Positions 52,853-60,583 of a DNA stretch of 64,000 nucleotides are shown in pieces; within the stretch, counting starts at the first letter, position 1; each line of letters begins with the position of its first letter. A program made the translations under genes and the position numbers. The notes beneath the pieces were generated by a model that had not been told where the DNA came from, searched no databases, and worked only from the letters and a program-made list of their open reading frames with translations. Source of the DNA: TMP-24 sp041397305. GTDB taxonomy: Bacteria; Pseudomonadota; Alphaproteobacteria; Rhodobacterales; Rhodobacteraceae. The stretch is from NCBI GenBank assembly GCA_041397305.1, contig JAWKWX010000003.1, forward strand, positions 186,001-250,000. The letters run 5' to 3'.

Positions 52853-53554
52853 TCAGTCGCGCGACCAGGCCAGCGCAGGATCGGCCTCGGCATAATCCCG
52901 CAGGCGGTGGATGTCGGCGATCTCCGCCACGTTCTGACGGATGGTGACGCCCTGCCCTTTGAGCCGGGAAAAGGCCCGGCTGAGGCTTTCAGGCTTCATG
53001 CCGAGCCGACCGGCGATCAGCACCTTGTCGTACGGCAGCGTGACCCGGCAGGCGCCCGCCGGGCAGGGCGCGAGTTCAAGAAGGAATTCCGCGACCCGTT
53101 GCGCGCCGGTCTGGGCCTTCAGCTGTTCGACTTGCGCCACGAGCCCATGCAGATGGGCGAAGGTCGCGGACAGCATCGAGATGGCAATTTCAGGATTCTC
53201 GCGCAACAGGCGCAGGAAAACCTCCGCCTCGACCCGGACCAGGGTACATTCCGTCACCGCCTCGGCCGAAACCGGATAGGTATCGTGCCGGAAGGCCACC
53301 GCCTCGCCGAAACTCGCGCCCTTCGTGAACACCCCCACCACCGCCTCGGCGCCGCTCGGGGCGATCCGGTAAAGCTTCACCCAGCCATCGATGACGATAT
53401 AGATCGCGCTCGCGGCCTCGCCCTGAAGAAAGATGGTTGCACCGCGATCGAAATCGCTGACACGCGCCTGCTGCAAAAGCTGGGAGGCAACCGCGTCCGG
53501 CAGAGTCGAAAGCAGAAGTGCGCGCCGCGCAAGGGCCTGAATTTCGGGTTTCAT
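52853..53554 (-). CDS. Crp/Fnr-family regulator, Dnr/NNR type
   Basis: This is a 233-residue regulator starting MKPEIQALARRALLLSTLPD. The effector fold includes RGATIFLQGEAASAIYIVIDGWVKLYRI and KGASFGEAVAFRHDTYPVSA; the dimer helix is ATFAHLHGLVAQVEQLKAQT and the recognition helix is AGRLGMKPESLSRAFSRLKGQ (E-S-L-S-R). It lacks the N-terminal Cys cluster of FNR, as in the NO-responsive Dnr and NNR regulators. Adjacency to the nos operon suggests that it controls nos and other denitrification genes. An inverted repeat (CCACATC...GATGTGG, 53557-53592) lies at its start. Confidence 0.85.
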   Translation of the reverse strand: MKPEIQALARRALLLSTLPDAVASQLLQQARVSDFDRGATIFLQGEAASAIYIVIDGWVKLYRIAPSGAEAVVGVFTKGASFGEAVAFRHDTYPVSAEAVTECTLVRVEAEVFLRLLRENPEIAISMLSATFAHLHGLVAQVEQLKAQTGAQRVAEFLLELAPCPAGACRVTLPYDKVLIAGRLGMKPESLSRAFSRLKGQGVTIRQNVAEIADIHRLRDYAEADPALAWSRD

Positions 53555-53635
53555 GTCCACATCCGTTTGACGCTGACGCTTAGCAGATGTGGCCGTGCCC
53601 GTCAGCAGCTCTGACGAGAAAACGCGCGGAAACCG

Positions 53636-53664
53636 CCGCCGCGCCACTGCCCGTGGCGCGGCGG
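53636..53664 (-). terminator. Strong hairpin after the cytochrome c gene
   Basis: CCGCCGCGCCAC pairs perfectly with GTGGCGCGGCGG around TGCCC (12 base pairs). It lies just past the cytochrome stop in the direction of transcription and marks the likely end of the nos transcript. The following tract has only short T runs. Confidence 0.6.
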
Positions 53665-53672
53665 GCGAAGGC

Positions 53673-54080
53673 CTATTTCAGGGTCACGAGATAGGCGGCG
53701 ATATCTTCGCCACCCTTGGCGAGCTTGAATGTCATCTTCGATTTGGCGCTATCATCGCCCAGCTTTTCCTTCAGCCAGGCGGTCGGGTCCTTCACATAGG
53801 TCGCGATCTCGGCCTCGTTCCAGGTGATGCCTGCCGCGCCGGCGGCAAGGATCGAATCGCCGTATTTGAAATCCGGCGTGCTGCCGACCGTCTTGCCATC
53901 GAGCCCCCAGAGGCTGGGTCCGGTCTTGCCGCCCTTCACGATCTCGGTGCCGTCGGCGGCGATGATCGAATGGCAGGCCTTGCATTTCTTGAACTCCGCC
54001 TCGCCCGCCACCGGATCGCCGGCCAGGACCGGTGTTGCGACGAGAAGGCTGAAGGCGAACATTGCGGTGGTCTTGAGCAT
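53673..54080 (-). CDS. Class I cytochrome c (c2/c550-like), periplasmic
   Basis: This is a 135-residue periplasmic electron carrier. The start MLKTTAMFAFSLLVATPVLA is a Sec signal peptide; an upstream in-frame ATG at 54107 is less likely. The haem site CKACH lies in EAEFKKCKACHSIIAADG. GGKTGPSLWGLDGKTVGS and the likely Met ligand in KSKMTFKLAKGGEDIAAYL follow. It sits 27 bases after nosX, so it may carry electrons from the bc1 complex to NosZ. Confidence 0.88.
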   Translation of the reverse strand: MLKTTAMFAFSLLVATPVLAGDPVAGEAEFKKCKACHSIIAADGTEIVKGGKTGPSLWGLDGKTVGSTPDFKYGDSILAAGAAGITWNEAEIATYVKDPTAWLKEKLGDDSAKSKMTFKLAKGGEDIAAYLVTLK

Positions 54081-54106
54081 TTGGAACTCCGGTTGACTGG
54101 CTTTCA

Positions 54107-55030
54107 TCAGGCTGGAACGGCTGCTTCGCAGCGCGCATCGGGGAAGAAAGAAAGAATCGCATCGATATCCGCCTTGACCTTAGTCAAACAGGCGGCAGTG
54201 GAAAGGGCGTCGGCGAGCGCCGCCGACGGCGCGGATATGCTGACCCCCCGCCAGACCGGGCGTGCCGTCTCGCCGCTCACGGGATCGAGGATATGGCCGG
54301 ACTTTCCGCCTGCATCGAAGGTCGTGCCAAGCGGTGCCGAGGTGGCGAGCGCGCGTTGCCTGAGCGGCACGAGACCGCCTTCGGCCAGCGTGACCGGCCA
54401 GGCGGAGCCATCCGGCTGACCGCCAAGCGCGCGCATCTCGCCGGTGTCGATCAGGATATCCGTCAGACCCCGGCTGTCCAGAAGCGCGGCCACGCGGTCG
54501 GCGATATAGCCCTGGCCAATCCCGTTCAGCGTCAGCGCCATGCCGGGCGCCAGCGCCACCATGCCGCTGTCGAGGCGCAGATCCGTCCAGCCGCCGCGCG
54601 CCCGTACCGCAGCCAGCTCGGCGGGTGCGGGCCTTGCACCCGCGGCCGCCTGTTCGGCCCAGAGCGCCCAGAGCGGCTGGATTGTCGGGTCGAAACGGCC
54701 GTCGCTGGCGCGGTGGACGGCGCCCGCGAGCGTCAGGCACTCCAGAAGCTCCGGTGGCGGCGCCTCGACCCGACCGGTCCGGTTCAGGCGCATGAGGGTG
54801 CTGTGGGGCTGGTAGAGGCTGAAGATACGCTCCAGCCGCGCGATCTCGGACGTGACCTCTTCGGCGATGCGGGCGGCATCGGGATGGTCAAGGCGCAGGC
54901 TCGCCCGCGCACCGAGCGCGATGCCGGTCCAGACCGGGGGAAGCGTGGCGGGCGGCGCGGCACGGGCCGCACTGGCGAGGGCGAAGGGCGCGGCGGCGGT
55001 TATGGCGAGAAAGCGGCGACGGGTCTGCAT
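54107..55030 (-). CDS. nosX: NosX, FAD:protein FMN transferase (ApbE family)
   Basis: NosX attaches FMN covalently to a Thr of NosR in the periplasm. It has 307 residues with a Tat signal (MQTRRRFLAITAAAPFALA). ASDGRFDPTIQPLWALW, GMALTLNGIGQGYIADRVAA, LTDILIDTGEMRALGGQPDG and the C-terminal ADALSTA-type segment (SAALADALSTAACLTKV) are ApbE signatures. The start overlaps the nosL tail by a few bases. Its partner NosR in this operon carries the SGAT flavinylation motif. Confidence 0.93.
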   Translation of the reverse strand: MQTRRRFLAITAAAPFALASAARAAPPATLPPVWTGIALGARASLRLDHPDAARIAEEVTSEIARLERIFSLYQPHSTLMRLNRTGRVEAPPPELLECLTLAGAVHRASDGRFDPTIQPLWALWAEQAAAGARPAPAELAAVRARGGWTDLRLDSGMVALAPGMALTLNGIGQGYIADRVAALLDSRGLTDILIDTGEMRALGGQPDGSAWPVTLAEGGLVPLRQRALATSAPLGTTFDAGGKSGHILDPVSGETARPVWRGVSISAPSAALADALSTAACLTKVKADIDAILSFFPDARCEAAVPA

Positions 55031-55031
55031 G

Positions 55032-55628
55032 TCATTCTCCGACGGTTTCGGACACGGTTTCGGACACGGTTTCAGACAGGGCTTTCAGGCGCGCATCATA
55101 GTCGGCGTCCGCTTCCGCGGTGGCGGGTGACTCTCCGACTTCCGCGGGCGCGATGACGGCGCTGTCGGGCACGTCGGCCAGGCGCACCACGGCGCCTCCG
55201 CGCGCGGCCGCGAAAGCCGCGGCCTTCGCTTCATCGGCGAAGGGCACGAGTTCCGGTGTACCCATGCCGCCTTCGGCGGTGGAGCCCAGCACGTAATAGG
55301 CGCTGTCGGCGGCGATCCAGTTTTCCGCCCCGGGTTCCGCCCAGGTGGCGCCGGGCGCGCCCATGTCGCTGACATAGATCGCAAGGATCACCCCGTCCTG
55401 CTCGGGCAGGCGGGCGTAGGCGATGGCATCGCGCACCTGGCTGAAAAAGAGCGGCAGGCGCGGCAGGCCCTCGAGATGGACCTGCGCCTTCGGACCTTCA
55501 TGTTCCAGAAGATTCATCTGGCAATAGTGGCCCACCGCCTCTTCGGTCATGGCCACGGGGCTCACGTCCTGCGCCGCCTCGCGGCAGGCGGCAAGAAGAA
55601 CGAGCGTGGCAAGAAGAAGATGTTTCAC
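55032..55628 (-). CDS. nosL: NosL, copper-binding lipoprotein for NosZ assembly
   Basis: NosL is a Cu(I)-binding outer-membrane or periplasmic lipoprotein that helps metallate NosZ. A GTG start coupled to the nosY stop gives VKHLLLATLVLLAACREAA with the lipobox LAAC. The metal-site region is EEAVGHYCQMNLLEHEGPKA. The C terminus is unusual: it ends SETVSETVSETVGE, encoded by a 12-base tandem repeat. Confidence 0.92.
   Translation of the reverse strand: MKHLLLATLVLLAACREAAQDVSPVAMTEEAVGHYCQMNLLEHEGPKAQVHLEGLPRLPLFFSQVRDAIAYARLPEQDGVILAIYVSDMGAPGATWAEPGAENWIAADSAYYVLGSTAEGGMGTPELVPFADEAKAAAFAAARGGAVVRLADVPDSAVIAPAEVGESPATAEADADYDARLKALSETVSETVSETVGE
55037..55078 (-). repeat. 12-base tandem repeat at the nosL 3' end
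   Basis: About three units of GACACGGTTTCG (plus strand) encode SETV repeats near the NosL C terminus. Such in-frame repeats often vary in copy number between strains. Confidence 0.75.
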
Positions 55629-56446
55629 ACCATCACCCTCCGGAAGGCGGCACTGGCAAGCGCGAGCGCCGCGAGCGGCCAGATGAGGACCGAGAGCGCG
55701 GACTGCCACAGCGGCACCGCCGCGGCGGCGCCGCCGACACCGGCCGCCGCCGCCGTCGCCTCGGAGGCCGCGAGATTGAACAGGCGGAAGGCGTCGGCCG
55801 GATTGGCGAGAAGCGCGAGCGGGAAGAGATCGGTCGTGAACCAGCCGCCGCCGTCGGCGACCACCGCCGCGAGCAGCGCCAGGTCATAGAGAACGACGGC
55901 GCCGAGCCAGAGGCCCATCGCGAGCCCCGCCGCGCCCGACGGGCGACGGGCGAGCGCGGAAAGCGCATAGCCCGCCCCGAGGAAGGTGGCGCCGAGGAGA
56001 AGCGAGGTCCAGCCGAGCCGGATGAGCGCGGGCAGGCCCGAGGCCGCGCCCGGACCGGCGAGGAAGGCGGCGGCGGCGGCAAGCCCGTAGCCGGCGAGGA
56101 GGGCCAGCGCGAGGACGATCAGATGGGCCAGAAGCTTGCCGACCAGTATCTCGACCCGGCTGCCAGGATAGGTCAGGAGCAGCGGCAGCGTGCCCCGCTC
56201 CGCCTCGCCCGCGATGGCGTCGAAGGACATCAGGAGCGCCAGAAGCGGCACGAGATAGACGGCGAGCGAGGTGAGCGAGGCGACGGTGACCGACAGCCGG
56301 TCAGCGCCCAGCGCACCGGTCGGCGCCGATCCGGCAGCCGAGAGAACCAGCGCGAAAAGCGCCATCAGGCCAATGGCGATCGCCACCCAGCGATTGCGGA
56401 AAGCGATGCGGAACTCGGCAAGCGCGGTTGCAAGGATACGGTTCAT
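55625..56446 (-). CDS. nosY: NosY, ABC transporter permease for NosZ maturation
   Basis: This is the membrane subunit of the NosDFY complex, 273 residues with about six membrane segments (WVAIAIGLMALFALVLSAAG, VYLVPLLALLMSFDAIAGEAERGTLPLLLTYP, LIVLALALLAGYGLAAAAAF, LGATFLGAGYALSAL). The EAERGT segment is the coupling region typical of this permease type. It overlaps nosF (56443-56446) and nosL. Confidence 0.94.
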   Translation of the reverse strand: MNRILATALAEFRIAFRNRWVAIAIGLMALFALVLSAAGSAPTGALGADRLSVTVASLTSLAVYLVPLLALLMSFDAIAGEAERGTLPLLLTYPGSRVEILVGKLLAHLIVLALALLAGYGLAAAAAFLAGPGAASGLPALIRLGWTSLLLGATFLGAGYALSALARRPSGAAGLAMGLWLGAVVLYDLALLAAVVADGGGWFTTDLFPLALLANPADAFRLFNLAASEATAAAAGVGGAAAAVPLWQSALSVLIWPLAALALASAAFRRVMV

Positions 56447-57342
56447 TGCCCGTCCCTCCGGCTGAAATGGCTGTAGATATCCTCAAGGCTCGGCGGCATG
56501 ACCTCGATATCGGCAAGCCGGTCGCCAAGGCCGGTCACGCGCGCGAGCGCGCCGAGCTTGTCCTGCTGGCTGCAGGACAACTCGAGCTGCGCGCCGAAGC
56601 GTATGGCGTCTGGCAGCGCCGCAGCTATGTCGGCTGCATAGCCGTTCCGGGCCGTCATATGGATGGTGACCGGCAGCGCCGCCTCGCGGCGCAGATCGGC
56701 CAGTGTCCCCGAAGCGACCATGCGGCCCTTCGACAGGATCAGAAGCCGGTCGGTCCGCGCCTCGACCTCGGTCAGCGCGTGGGAGGACAGGAGGATCGCG
56801 GCACCTTCGGCGGCGAGATCGTCGAGAAGCGCGTAGAAGTCGCGGCGCGAGACCGGGTCGAGACCCGAGGTCGGTTCGTCCAGCACCAGAAGCTTCGGCT
56901 TGCCGATCAGCGCCTGCGCAAGGCCGACCCGCTGGCGCATGCCCTTGGAATAGGATCCGATCCGCCGTCCGGCGGCCTCGTGCAGGCCGACCCGCTCCAG
57001 AAGCGCGCGCGCGCCCTTGGGGCTTTCGCCGCGCAACGACAGGTAATGGCCGATCTGTTCCTCGCCGGTCAGTGCGGGATGGAAGGCGGCGTTTTCCGGC
57101 AGGTAGGCCACGCCCGCCCGCGCCGCCGCCGACCCGGGCGCGGCGCCGCAGACCCCGACCGTGCCGCTGTCGAACGGCAGAAGGCCGAGCACGATCTTCA
57201 TCAGCGTCGACTTGCCCGCGCCATTATGGCCGAGAAGTGCCACGCGCATGCCCGGCTCGACCGTCAGCGATACGGTATCGAGCGCCTTGAGGCCGGCGAA
57301 ACTCTTAGTGAGTGCCGAGATTGTCAGGGTCGATGTCATCAT
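56443..57342 (-). CDS. nosF: NosF, ABC transporter ATPase for NosZ maturation
   Basis: This is the ATPase of NosDFY, 299 residues. Walker A is LLGHNGAGKSTLMKIVLG, the signature YSKGMRQRVGLAQALIGKPK, Walker B LLVLDEPTSGLDPV and the H-loop ILLSSHALTEVEARTD. The ATG at 57342 or 57339 lies inside the end of nosD, giving an overlap of about 35-38 bases, longer than the usual four-base coupling. Confidence 0.95.
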   Translation of the reverse strand: MMTSTLTISALTKSFAGLKALDTVSLTVEPGMRVALLGHNGAGKSTLMKIVLGLLPFDSGTVGVCGAAPGSAAARAGVAYLPENAAFHPALTGEEQIGHYLSLRGESPKGARALLERVGLHEAAGRRIGSYSKGMRQRVGLAQALIGKPKLLVLDEPTSGLDPVSRRDFYALLDDLAAEGAAILLSSHALTEVEARTDRLLILSKGRMVASGTLADLRREAALPVTIHMTARNGYAADIAAALPDAIRFGAQLELSCSQQDKLGALARVTGLGDRLADIEVMPPSLEDIYSHFSRRDGQ

Positions 57343-58639
57343 ATTGTCCTTGCGCCCAGCGTCCCGCGGCCTCTGCCTCCATGGCGAGGGTCGCGGGCGG
57401 GACGGGAATGGTTCCGGGCGCCATCAGCGGAAAGGAATCCTGCACGCCGCCGGGCAGGATCGCGGGAAAGCTCTTCTGGCTCCAGCGCACCAGTTGCACG
57501 GCGGGCGAGCCGGTCAGGAGTGCGGCGGCGGGTTGCGACCAGAGGATATGGTCCATGAGGTCGTTCGGCCGGTAGACGCCGTCGGCGATCCCGTCGCCGT
57601 TCAGATCGAAGGCCGGATTGTCGGACCAGAAGTTGCCGCGCCCCTCGAAGCTCCATTCGATCTGGCGGGTGCCCACATATTTCACCTGGTTGCGGTTGGC
57701 GACGAAGCTGTTTTCGGTCAGCACATTGCGTTCCGACCCGGCGGTGAAATGGATGCCGATGCCGCAGCCCTCGAACCGGTTGCGGTAGATCAGGTTCTTG
57801 TGGGCATTGTAGATGAAAAGGCATTTCGCCGCGCCGCCGCGCACCAGATTGCCGCTCACGTCGGCGTTGTTGGCATAGTTCAGCATCACGCCGTTCGACC
57901 GGTCGCCGAGGCTCAGGTTGTCCTTCAGCACGACGCGGTCGGAAAACATGATCGCAAAGCCGAGGTGATTGCCGATGCTGACGTTGCCCGCCACCTCGCT
58001 GTCCTTGGTATACATGTAATGGACGGCAAAGCGCAGGTCGCGGAACAGGTTGTTGCGGAAGATGTCCTTGCCGGACGCGTTGGCGAAGATACCGTCGCGG
58101 CCCCAACGGACGCTGTTGCCTTCCACCAGCGCGCCGGGGCTGTTCCAGACATAGATGCCGTTGCCGCGATCGTTCATCCTGGGGTTCTGCGTCCCCTCGA
58201 TGTCATTCTCGCGCACGCGGGCATCGCGGCCGCCGTGAATGTCGATACCATGCAGGTTGCCGATCAGCCGGTTGCCCTCGATCACCGCGCGGTCGGCGCC
58301 CTTCACGATCTTGACCCCGGCGTCGAGCGCCTGCCCGTCCATGCCAGATCCGATGACCGTCGCGCCGCGCAGCGTCACGTCCGGCGCCGCGACGGTCACG
58401 ACCGTTCCCCGGCCGCCGCCGTCGATCACGGCGCCCGGCGCGCCCTCGACGGTCAGCGCGCGGTCGATCACGACAGCGCCCGCGTAGGTTCCCGCCGACA
58501 GCGTCAGCACATCGCCGGGGGCGGCCCCGGCGATGGCAATGGCAAGCGTTCCTTCGCCCGGCGCGACCCGCACCTCCCCGGCCCCCGCCGCAGGGGCGAG
58601 GAGGAGGGCGAGCGCGAGAGCCGGGCGAAAGAGGTTCAT
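57305..58639 (-). CDS. nosD: NosD, periplasmic copper-maturation protein
   Basis: NosD is a right-handed beta-helix protein that, with NosFY, delivers copper or assembles CuZ in NosZ. The ATG at 58639 gives the signal MNLFRPALALALLLAPAAGA. It has 444 residues with repeated beta-helix rungs (NRLIGNLHGIDIHGGRDARV, NSPGALVEGNSVRWGRDGIF, NNLFRDLRFAVHYMYTKDSE, NVLTENSFVANRNQVKYVG). The YMYTKDSEV and NYWSD-like (GRGNFWSDN) segments are typical. It starts five bases after the nosZ stop. Confidence 0.94.
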   Translation of the reverse strand: MNLFRPALALALLLAPAAGAGEVRVAPGEGTLAIAIAGAAPGDVLTLSAGTYAGAVVIDRALTVEGAPGAVIDGGGRGTVVTVAAPDVTLRGATVIGSGMDGQALDAGVKIVKGADRAVIEGNRLIGNLHGIDIHGGRDARVRENDIEGTQNPRMNDRGNGIYVWNSPGALVEGNSVRWGRDGIFANASGKDIFRNNLFRDLRFAVHYMYTKDSEVAGNVSIGNHLGFAIMFSDRVVLKDNLSLGDRSNGVMLNYANNADVSGNLVRGGAAKCLFIYNAHKNLIYRNRFEGCGIGIHFTAGSERNVLTENSFVANRNQVKYVGTRQIEWSFEGRGNFWSDNPAFDLNGDGIADGVYRPNDLMDHILWSQPAAALLTGSPAVQLVRWSQKSFPAILPGGVQDSFPLMAPGTIPVPPATLAMEAEAAGRWAQGQYDDIDPDNLGTH

Positions 58640-58643
58640 GGCG

Positions 58644-60572
58644 TCAGGCCGCCTTCGGTTCCACGAACATCCGGCCGCGCATTTCCATGTGCAGCGCATG
58701 GCAGAACCACTGGCAATAGTACCAGTAGACGCCCGGCTGACCCGCGATGAAGGTGACCGAACTGGTGGCCTGCGGCCCGATTTCCATCGCCACGCCATGG
58801 TTGCCCATGGTGAAGCCGTGGGTCAGGTCCTCGATATCGTCCAGATTGGTGACGATGACCGTCACCTCGTCGCCCTCCTTCACCGAGAAGCTCTCGATGG
58901 CGAATTGCGGCGCCTGGCTCGACATGTAGACGCGCACCTTGTTGCCGTCGCGGATCACCTGATCCTGATAGTCGTCGAGGTTCACCCCGTCGGCCTCGGC
59001 CTGCTTGCGCGTTTCCGCCCACATCGGATCCTGCCGGTTCCAGACCGAGAGCGGGCTGACCTTCGAGGCATGCACGAGGATCGAATCGTGCGGTTCGGCA
59101 AAGGTCGGGCCGTCATGGGCCAGCGTCAGCGTGGTTCCGTCGACGATGAAGAGCTGCTCGTTCTCGGGCTTCAGCGGGCCGACGTTCAGATAGCGGTCCT
59201 TCGAGAACTTGTTCATCGAGATGTAGTATTTCGCCGTTGCGTCGAGCGTTTCGCCCTCGGCAGTCGAATTGTGACCCGGCTGGTAATGAACGTCGGTCTT
59301 CGAGAGGATCGGGTCCTCGCCGGCGATCGCCTTGGCGAGGTTCCACATCACCACCTGGCTGTCGAGGAAGAGCGTGGTGAAGGCGTTGCCCTGCCCGTCG
59401 AAAGCCGTATGCAGCGGCCCGAGCCCCAGTTCCGGTTCGGCCACCACGACCGAGCGCGGATCGGCGCCGTTGTAGAACACATCGTCGAGCTTGGTCACGT
59501 CGATGACCGACACGGTGGGCGACAGCTTGCCGCCGATGCAGAGATGCACCCGGTCCGGCGCCATGTTGCAGCCATGTGGGTTGTTGGGCACCGGGATATA
59601 GCGGGTGTAGTTCTTGTTCTGGCCCTTGCGCCCGTCGATCACCTTGACGCCGTTCAGTTCCTGATAGTCACCGGCGGCGATGCCCTTCTCGATCTCGGCG
59701 ATATTGTAGACCACGACATGGTCCATGTCCGCCGCCGTCATGTCGGCGAGGTTCATACCCATTTCCGAATTGTACGAGGTCGAGAAGGCGTATTTCCCGT
59801 CATAGTCCGCGTCGGTGTTGTCGAGGTTGCCCGACACCATCACCTGCCAGGCGATGGTCATGTCGTCGGCGTTGATCGCGGTGTAGAAGTTCACGTATTG
59901 CGACGGATCGTCCAGGACCTTGCCGTCATTGACCATCGGCACCTCGTCCTCGCCATTGGCGAAGACATAGTTGGTGCGCGGCCATTTCTGCGGGCGCAGG
60001 CCATGGATGCCCTTCGCATTCGGGATCTCGATGATCTTGTCGCATTTCATCACGTCGCAGCGCACGCGGGCGACGCGGGTGTTGGCCTTGTCGTTCATGA
60101 ACAGGAACCGGCCGTCGTACTTGCCTTCGGTGAAGGACATGTGGACGTGGTGCAGGTCGCCGTTGCGGGGAAACTGCAGGCCGTTCGCCGCAAGGTAATG
60201 CCTGGTCTTCTCGGTCAGGCCCTCGGTCAGGATCTTCCTGGATTCGTTGGTGATGCCCCAACCGGTGGCCGAGCAGGTATTGAAGACCGGCACCCGCATC
60301 AGTTCGCGCATCGAGGGGATGCCGAGGATGCGCATCTCGCCGGACTGGCCCGAAGACCAGAAACCGTAATATTCGTCGAGCTGGCCGGGGGGGACGGCCA
60401 CCGCCTCGATCCCGGCGGCACGCGCCGGGCCGGCGCCGACGAGCGCCGCCGCACCGATGGCGCCGCCGGTCAGCGTCGCGCGTCCCGCGAGCGTTCCGGC
60501 AAGGGCGGCGGTTCCGGCGGTCGCGCCGAGAAGCCCGCGTCTGGAAATGCGATTGCTCAGGTTGTCAGACAT
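58644..60572 (-). CDS. nosZ: Nitrous oxide reductase, clade I (Tat-exported)
   Basis: NosZ reduces N2O to N2 in the periplasm. It has 642 residues with a Tat signal (NRISRRGLLGATAGTAALAG). CuZ-site His residues lie in RNGDLHHVHMSF, FNTCSATGWG-type sequence, PNNPHGCNMAPD, LGPLHTAFDG and FAEPHDSILVHA. The C-terminal cupredoxin domain holds the CuA site YYCQWFCHALHMEMRGRM (C-x3-C-x3-H-x2-M). The Tat signal places it in clade I. It is preceded by nosR with an 11-base gap. Confidence 0.98.
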   Translation of the reverse strand: MSDNLSNRISRRGLLGATAGTAALAGTLAGRATLTGGAIGAAALVGAGPARAAGIEAVAVPPGQLDEYYGFWSSGQSGEMRILGIPSMRELMRVPVFNTCSATGWGITNESRKILTEGLTEKTRHYLAANGLQFPRNGDLHHVHMSFTEGKYDGRFLFMNDKANTRVARVRCDVMKCDKIIEIPNAKGIHGLRPQKWPRTNYVFANGEDEVPMVNDGKVLDDPSQYVNFYTAINADDMTIAWQVMVSGNLDNTDADYDGKYAFSTSYNSEMGMNLADMTAADMDHVVVYNIAEIEKGIAAGDYQELNGVKVIDGRKGQNKNYTRYIPVPNNPHGCNMAPDRVHLCIGGKLSPTVSVIDVTKLDDVFYNGADPRSVVVAEPELGLGPLHTAFDGQGNAFTTLFLDSQVVMWNLAKAIAGEDPILSKTDVHYQPGHNSTAEGETLDATAKYYISMNKFSKDRYLNVGPLKPENEQLFIVDGTTLTLAHDGPTFAEPHDSILVHASKVSPLSVWNRQDPMWAETRKQAEADGVNLDDYQDQVIRDGNKVRVYMSSQAPQFAIESFSVKEGDEVTVIVTNLDDIEDLTHGFTMGNHGVAMEIGPQATSSVTFIAGQPGVYWYYCQWFCHALHMEMRGRMFVEPKAA

Positions 60573-60583
60573 GGTCTGTCCTT

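Noticed and set aside
50545..52893. A 782-codon minus-strand frame across miaB
   Set aside because: Only the last 289 codons (start 51414) look like a protein. The rest is antisense to the clearly coding miaB.
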